Shown: positions 7,197 to 9,657 of the stretch, piece after piece | How the letters are laid out: each line of letters opens with the position of its first letter | Numbering within the stretch: the first letter of the stretch is position 1 | From: an uncultured Eubacterium sp. | GTDB taxonomy: Bacteria; Bacillota_A; Clostridia; Lachnospirales; Lachnospiraceae | Length of the DNA: 9,657 bases | Direction of reading: 5' to 3' | Assembly: GCA_947653505.1 (NCBI GenBank) | Contig: CANTHI010000098.1 | Location: 1-9,657, forward strand | The notes under the pieces: generated by a model | What the model saw: the letters and a program-made list of their open reading frames with translations, nothing else | What the model was told of the DNA's origin: nothing | Databases searched by the model: none | Program-made: the position numbers and the translations under genes

Positions 7197-7203
7197 CCCC
7201 CTC
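7197..7203 (-). promoter_or_regulatory. Ribosome binding site deciding the GH8 start
   Basis: GAGGGGG lies 5 bases before the ATG at 7191. The upstream in-frame ATG at 7215 is preceded by TCTGCTCGT with no purine-rich site, so the shorter protein is the better call. Confidence 0.7.
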
Positions 7204-7224
7204 ATAGTTTTGCATACGAGCAGA

Positions 7225-9618
7225 TTATTCATAATCTTTTGTACTAAAATAACTCAGATTTTCCTTCACCGCTGCCGACAGATTTTTTAATTCAACTGCC
7301 GTCCGGGCCAGCGAAGCTGTGGCATCGTTCAACTCGTTCATCGAAGTATTTGTCTGCTGCGTTGTTGCAGCATTCTGCTCTGCTATAGCAGACAGATTTG
7401 TCATAAGGCCAACCACATGTTCTCCCGCACGGACACTCAGATCTGAATGCTCCTGAACCGCGTTCATTCCGCCCGCGGTAGTACGTATACCTCCCTCAAC
7501 GACAGCAAACTTTGTCTTCGTTTCATTCAGCATAAGCTTCTGATTCATAATCAGATCTGTCACCTCATTGACAGACTGCACTGTCTGCTTTGATTCTTCC
7601 GATAATGCCAGTATAATGTCATCAATAATTTTCGCTGACGAATTTGTCTGTTCTGCGAGCTTTTGGATTTCACCCGCTACCACTGCAAAACCTTTCCCTG
7701 CTGTGCCGGCTCTGGCTGCCTCTATACTGGCATTCAGCGACAACAGGTTTGTCTGGCTTGCAATTTCTGCAATCAGATTAACAACCTCCTGAATCTTTAC
7801 AACTGACTCATCTGTCTTATGGATCTGGTCAGATATTCTTATAAATGCATGTTCCGTATGATCGCTTGCACGATAAAGCTTCTGAATAATCCCCGCCGCT
7901 TCTGTTCCCTTTTCATCCATTTCTTTTGCAGAATCTGACAGGCTGTCCACACGTCTGGTGATCTGGAGCATATTTTCCTGCATATCTGAAACCTGTTGTG
8001 AAGAATCCAGAATATCACCTGCCTGTATCTCCGCCCCTTTCGCGATTTCTTTCAAAGCAGCGCTTACAGCCTCAGAAGCCCCTTTCGTCCTGTCAGCCTT
8101 ATTGTCAAGTTCATCCCCTGTCTGCGCAAGATTCGCTGAAATCCCCTGCAGCCGGCTGATACTGGCCTCCAGCTGATCCAAAAATACGTTCAGGCTGCGT
8201 CCGAACTGTGAGAATTCATCGTTTCCATCTGCATGAATTCTGACTGCAATCCTTCCCTGCGTAATCTGATCCAGCGCCCGTTTAAAATGCATCGCATTTT
8301 TATCAATACTTATGCTGATCAGTATTGTCAGTCCGACAAGGATACATGCTGCCAGAACAATCACCATAACACTTACCTTCTGTGCGGCAGACTTTACATG
8401 AACCATATCGTCAGAAGCCATCTTTTTAATCGTCCCGCACAAAGCTGTGAGTTCATCGTTCAGCACGTGGTTCTCTGCTTTTAATGCGAGTATCTTATCA
8501 TCCATTTCCTTCATTTCCCGAAAAATATTTTTCCTGTCAGCCAGCCTTTTCAGGGATTCTTTTGCAAGCTCATCATTTGTTGTATATAGGGGGATATTTT
8601 CCTCCAATTCTGCAAATAATGTCTCTATCTGCGCGCTCTGCTTTTTTGTATCCCGGCCTTCCACAACCAGTTTGCTGTATGTACTGACACTTTTATCCAG
8701 CAGATCAAGGTTTTCTATAAAATTGTAAACCCCCGAATAAGAACCCCCGTACTTGTAATCATACGATAATCCGGACGGTTCCAGATACATCGTATACTCT
8801 ATACCGGAATAATTCTGCGGATCGTATTTCATGATCGGAATCTGCACCGCAAATTCTTCCCATCCTTCATTAGCCGCGTTGAAGTTACAGCCAACACGTA
8901 TCGCTGGTTTTTTATTAAACGTCGTAATCTCACTGTCCGCATACGCAAGCCCTGAGCCTTCTGCTTTATCATACTCTGACAGGTCAATATCTTCACTGTC
9001 TGCCCCATCCACCAGCTTTACATCTGTAATATAACATTGATCCTGATAGGTAAGCGTTCCTCCGATCCGGAATGCAAGCTGATTTCTTTTTGCTTTTTCC
9101 GGCACCGGTCCTCTGTAAACTATTTTTACATATTCTTTCCCATCGGCTTTCACACGCTTTCCGCTTGTCCACATATGGGCATCTATCCATTTGAGTTCCA
9201 GCCAGTCCTGCTTATCAACCAGTACCGAAAAGCTGTCTTTTAACGCACTGCCTGACTCCAGATATGTTCCATACAGTCCATCCCCGCCGTCAAAGCCTCT
9301 TGTACGGCTCCAGTCGTTTATATTACTGTAATTTCCCCTGCTTTTCGCCAGCCGTTCGAGCAATGCATCAACATTCTCTTTGTATTTTTCATCTGTCATA
9401 TTCTGCATCCGTTCTGCGCTGGACGTCATCTGCTCCAGCTGATCCAGTATATTTTCCAGATACTTTTGCTCAATATAATATTGATATTGTGCCTCCAGCG
9501 CGAGATTCTTCGCCTGCAGCACATCCATTTCATTAACGATGGAGCTGATCTCACTATTACTGCTGTTCCTGCTGAGCGAACGGATTCCCAGCACACCTAT
9601 ACAGACTGCCGTCAGCAT
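7225..9618 (-). CDS. Methyl-accepting chemotaxis protein with carbohydrate-binding-module-like sensor, N-terminus disrupted
   Basis: This is a transmembrane chemoreceptor that would signal through CheA/CheW to bias swimming. Numbering is from the first ATG after the break (9618). The end of membrane helix 1 is at 1-12 and a helical region at 22-95. A beta-rich outer domain (about 105-300) includes [53 protein letters not shown] and [11 protein letters not shown]. Helices continue at 305-410, with membrane helix 2 at about 414-438, HAMP at about 439-491 and the signalling domain at about 505-790. The conserved hairpin tip is at 608-655 ([28 protein letters not shown] in two parts). The beta-rich segments resemble CBM27-type modules, which bind mannan oligosaccharides. 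The ATG at 9618 lacks a ribosome binding site. The frame continues upstream through a TGA at 9631-9633 into more hydrophobic sequence, so the true start is outside the window. No CheR-tethering pentapeptide is seen at the C-terminus. Confidence 0.9.
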   Translation of the reverse strand: MLTAVCIGVLGIRSLSRNSSNSEISSIVNEMDVLQAKNLALEAQYQYYIEQKYLENILDQLEQMTSSAERMQNMTDEKYKENVDALLERLAKSRGNYSNINDWSRTRGFDGGDGLYGTYLESGSALKDSFSVLVDKQDWLELKWIDAHMWTSGKRVKADGKEYVKIVYRGPVPEKAKRNQLAFRIGGTLTYQDQCYITDVKLVDGADSEDIDLSEYDKAEGSGLAYADSEITTFNKKPAIRVGCNFNAANEGWEEFAVQIPIMKYDPQNYSGIEYTMYLEPSGLSYDYKYGGSYSGVYNFIENLDLLDKSVSTYSKLVVEGRDTKKQSAQIETLFAELEENIPLYTTNDELAKESLKRLADRKNIFREMKEMDDKILALKAENHVLNDELTALCGTIKKMASDDMVHVKSAAQKVSVMVIVLAACILVGLTILISISIDKNAMHFKRALDQITQGRIAVRIHADGNDEFSQFGRSLNVFLDQLEASISRLQGISANLAQTGDELDNKADRTKGASEAVSAALKEIAKGAEIQAGDILDSSQQVSDMQENMLQITRRVDSLSDSAKEMDEKGTEAAGIIQKLYRASDHTEHAFIRISDQIHKTDESVVKIQEVVNLIAEIASQTNLLSLNASIEAARAGTAGKGFAVVAGEIQKLAEQTNSSAKIIDDIILALSEESKQTVQSVNEVTDLIMNQKLMLNETKTKFAVVEGGIRTTAGGMNAVQEHSDLSVRAGEHVVGLMTNLSAIAEQNAATTQQTNTSMNELNDATASLARTAVELKNLSAAVKENLSYFSTKDYE

Positions 9619-9657
9619 GGAAAGGATGTTTCAGACAATTAAGAGTAAAATACTGCT
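9619..9657 (-). pseudogene. Upstream part of chemoreceptor membrane helix 1, separated by an in-frame TGA
   Basis: Reading the chemoreceptor frame upstream gives SSILLLIV, TGA (9631-9633), NILS and then [12 protein letters not shown]. Without the stop this is one continuous hydrophobic helix of the type that starts chemoreceptors, with the initiator further out. A single base change (for example TTA to TGA) or a sequencing error explains it. Reading TGA as an amino acid is not supported: no gene here needs it. Confidence 0.65.

Noticed and set aside
6223..7290. A 355-codon open frame on the plus strand opposite the GH8 gene
   Set aside because: It lies almost wholly antisense to a gene with clear family motifs. 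Its composition (many Cys, His, Ile, Phe, Arg) is typical of a shadow frame, and it has no recognisable domain.
8300..8335. A short inverted repeat, AATACT/AGTATT, inside the chemoreceptor gene
   Set aside because: It is only six pairs within coding sequence over membrane helix 2, with no T-tract or other context.
1..9657. Search for CRISPR arrays, tRNA or rRNA genes, insertion sequences and phage genes
   Set aside because: No regularly spaced repeats, no tRNA-like cloverleaf sequence, no transposase-like protein and no terminal repeats were seen. Nearly all of the window is accounted for by six minus-strand genes.

Overview
The window reads as part of a hemicellulose-oligosaccharide sensing, uptake and degradation locus from a Gram-positive anaerobe of the Clostridia. 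A Lachnospiraceae-like gut or rumen organism fits best. This rests on the LplA/LplB-type transporter, the YesM/YesN-type two-component pair, strong GGAGG ribosome binding sites, a Gly-rich lipoprotein N-terminus and moderate GC. It is inference, because no taxonomic marker gene is present. Every convincing gene lies on the minus strand, so transcription runs from high to low coordinates.

In transcription order: (1) 9657-7225, a methyl-accepting chemotaxis protein. Its first membrane helix is interrupted by an in-frame TGA near the window edge, and its outer sensor region resembles a carbohydrate-binding module. (2) 7191-6043, a cytoplasmic GH8 enzyme of the reducing-end xylose-releasing exo-oligoxylanase (Rex) type, only 33 bases after the chemoreceptor. 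(3) A 242-base intergenic stretch with a terminator-like hairpin and a pair of direct repeats 21 bp apart. (4) 5800-4001, a YesM-type sensor kinase, overlapping by 7 bases (5) 4007-2415, a YesN-type response regulator with an AraC DNA-binding domain. (6) A 138-base regulatory region with direct repeats 22 bp apart just upstream of a good sigma-A promoter. (7) 2276-585, an LplA-type substrate-binding lipoprotein. (8) A perfect 14-bp hairpin. (9) 512-33, the first part of an LplB-type permease that stops early near the window edge.

The inferred working model is as follows. The chemoreceptor steers the cell toward polysaccharide or oligosaccharide. The sensor kinase detects the sugar or loaded binding protein outside the cell and phosphorylates the AraC-type regulator. 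The regulator activates the transporter promoter and perhaps its own. The lipoprotein and permeases import oligosaccharides, and the GH8 enzyme trims xylose from their reducing ends in the cytoplasm.

Both genes at the window edges are disrupted within about 40 bases of the end. This could mean sequence errors at contig ends rather than real pseudogenes. The most interesting element is the chemoreceptor with a CBM-like, possibly circularly permuted, sensor, paired with a glycosidase gene.
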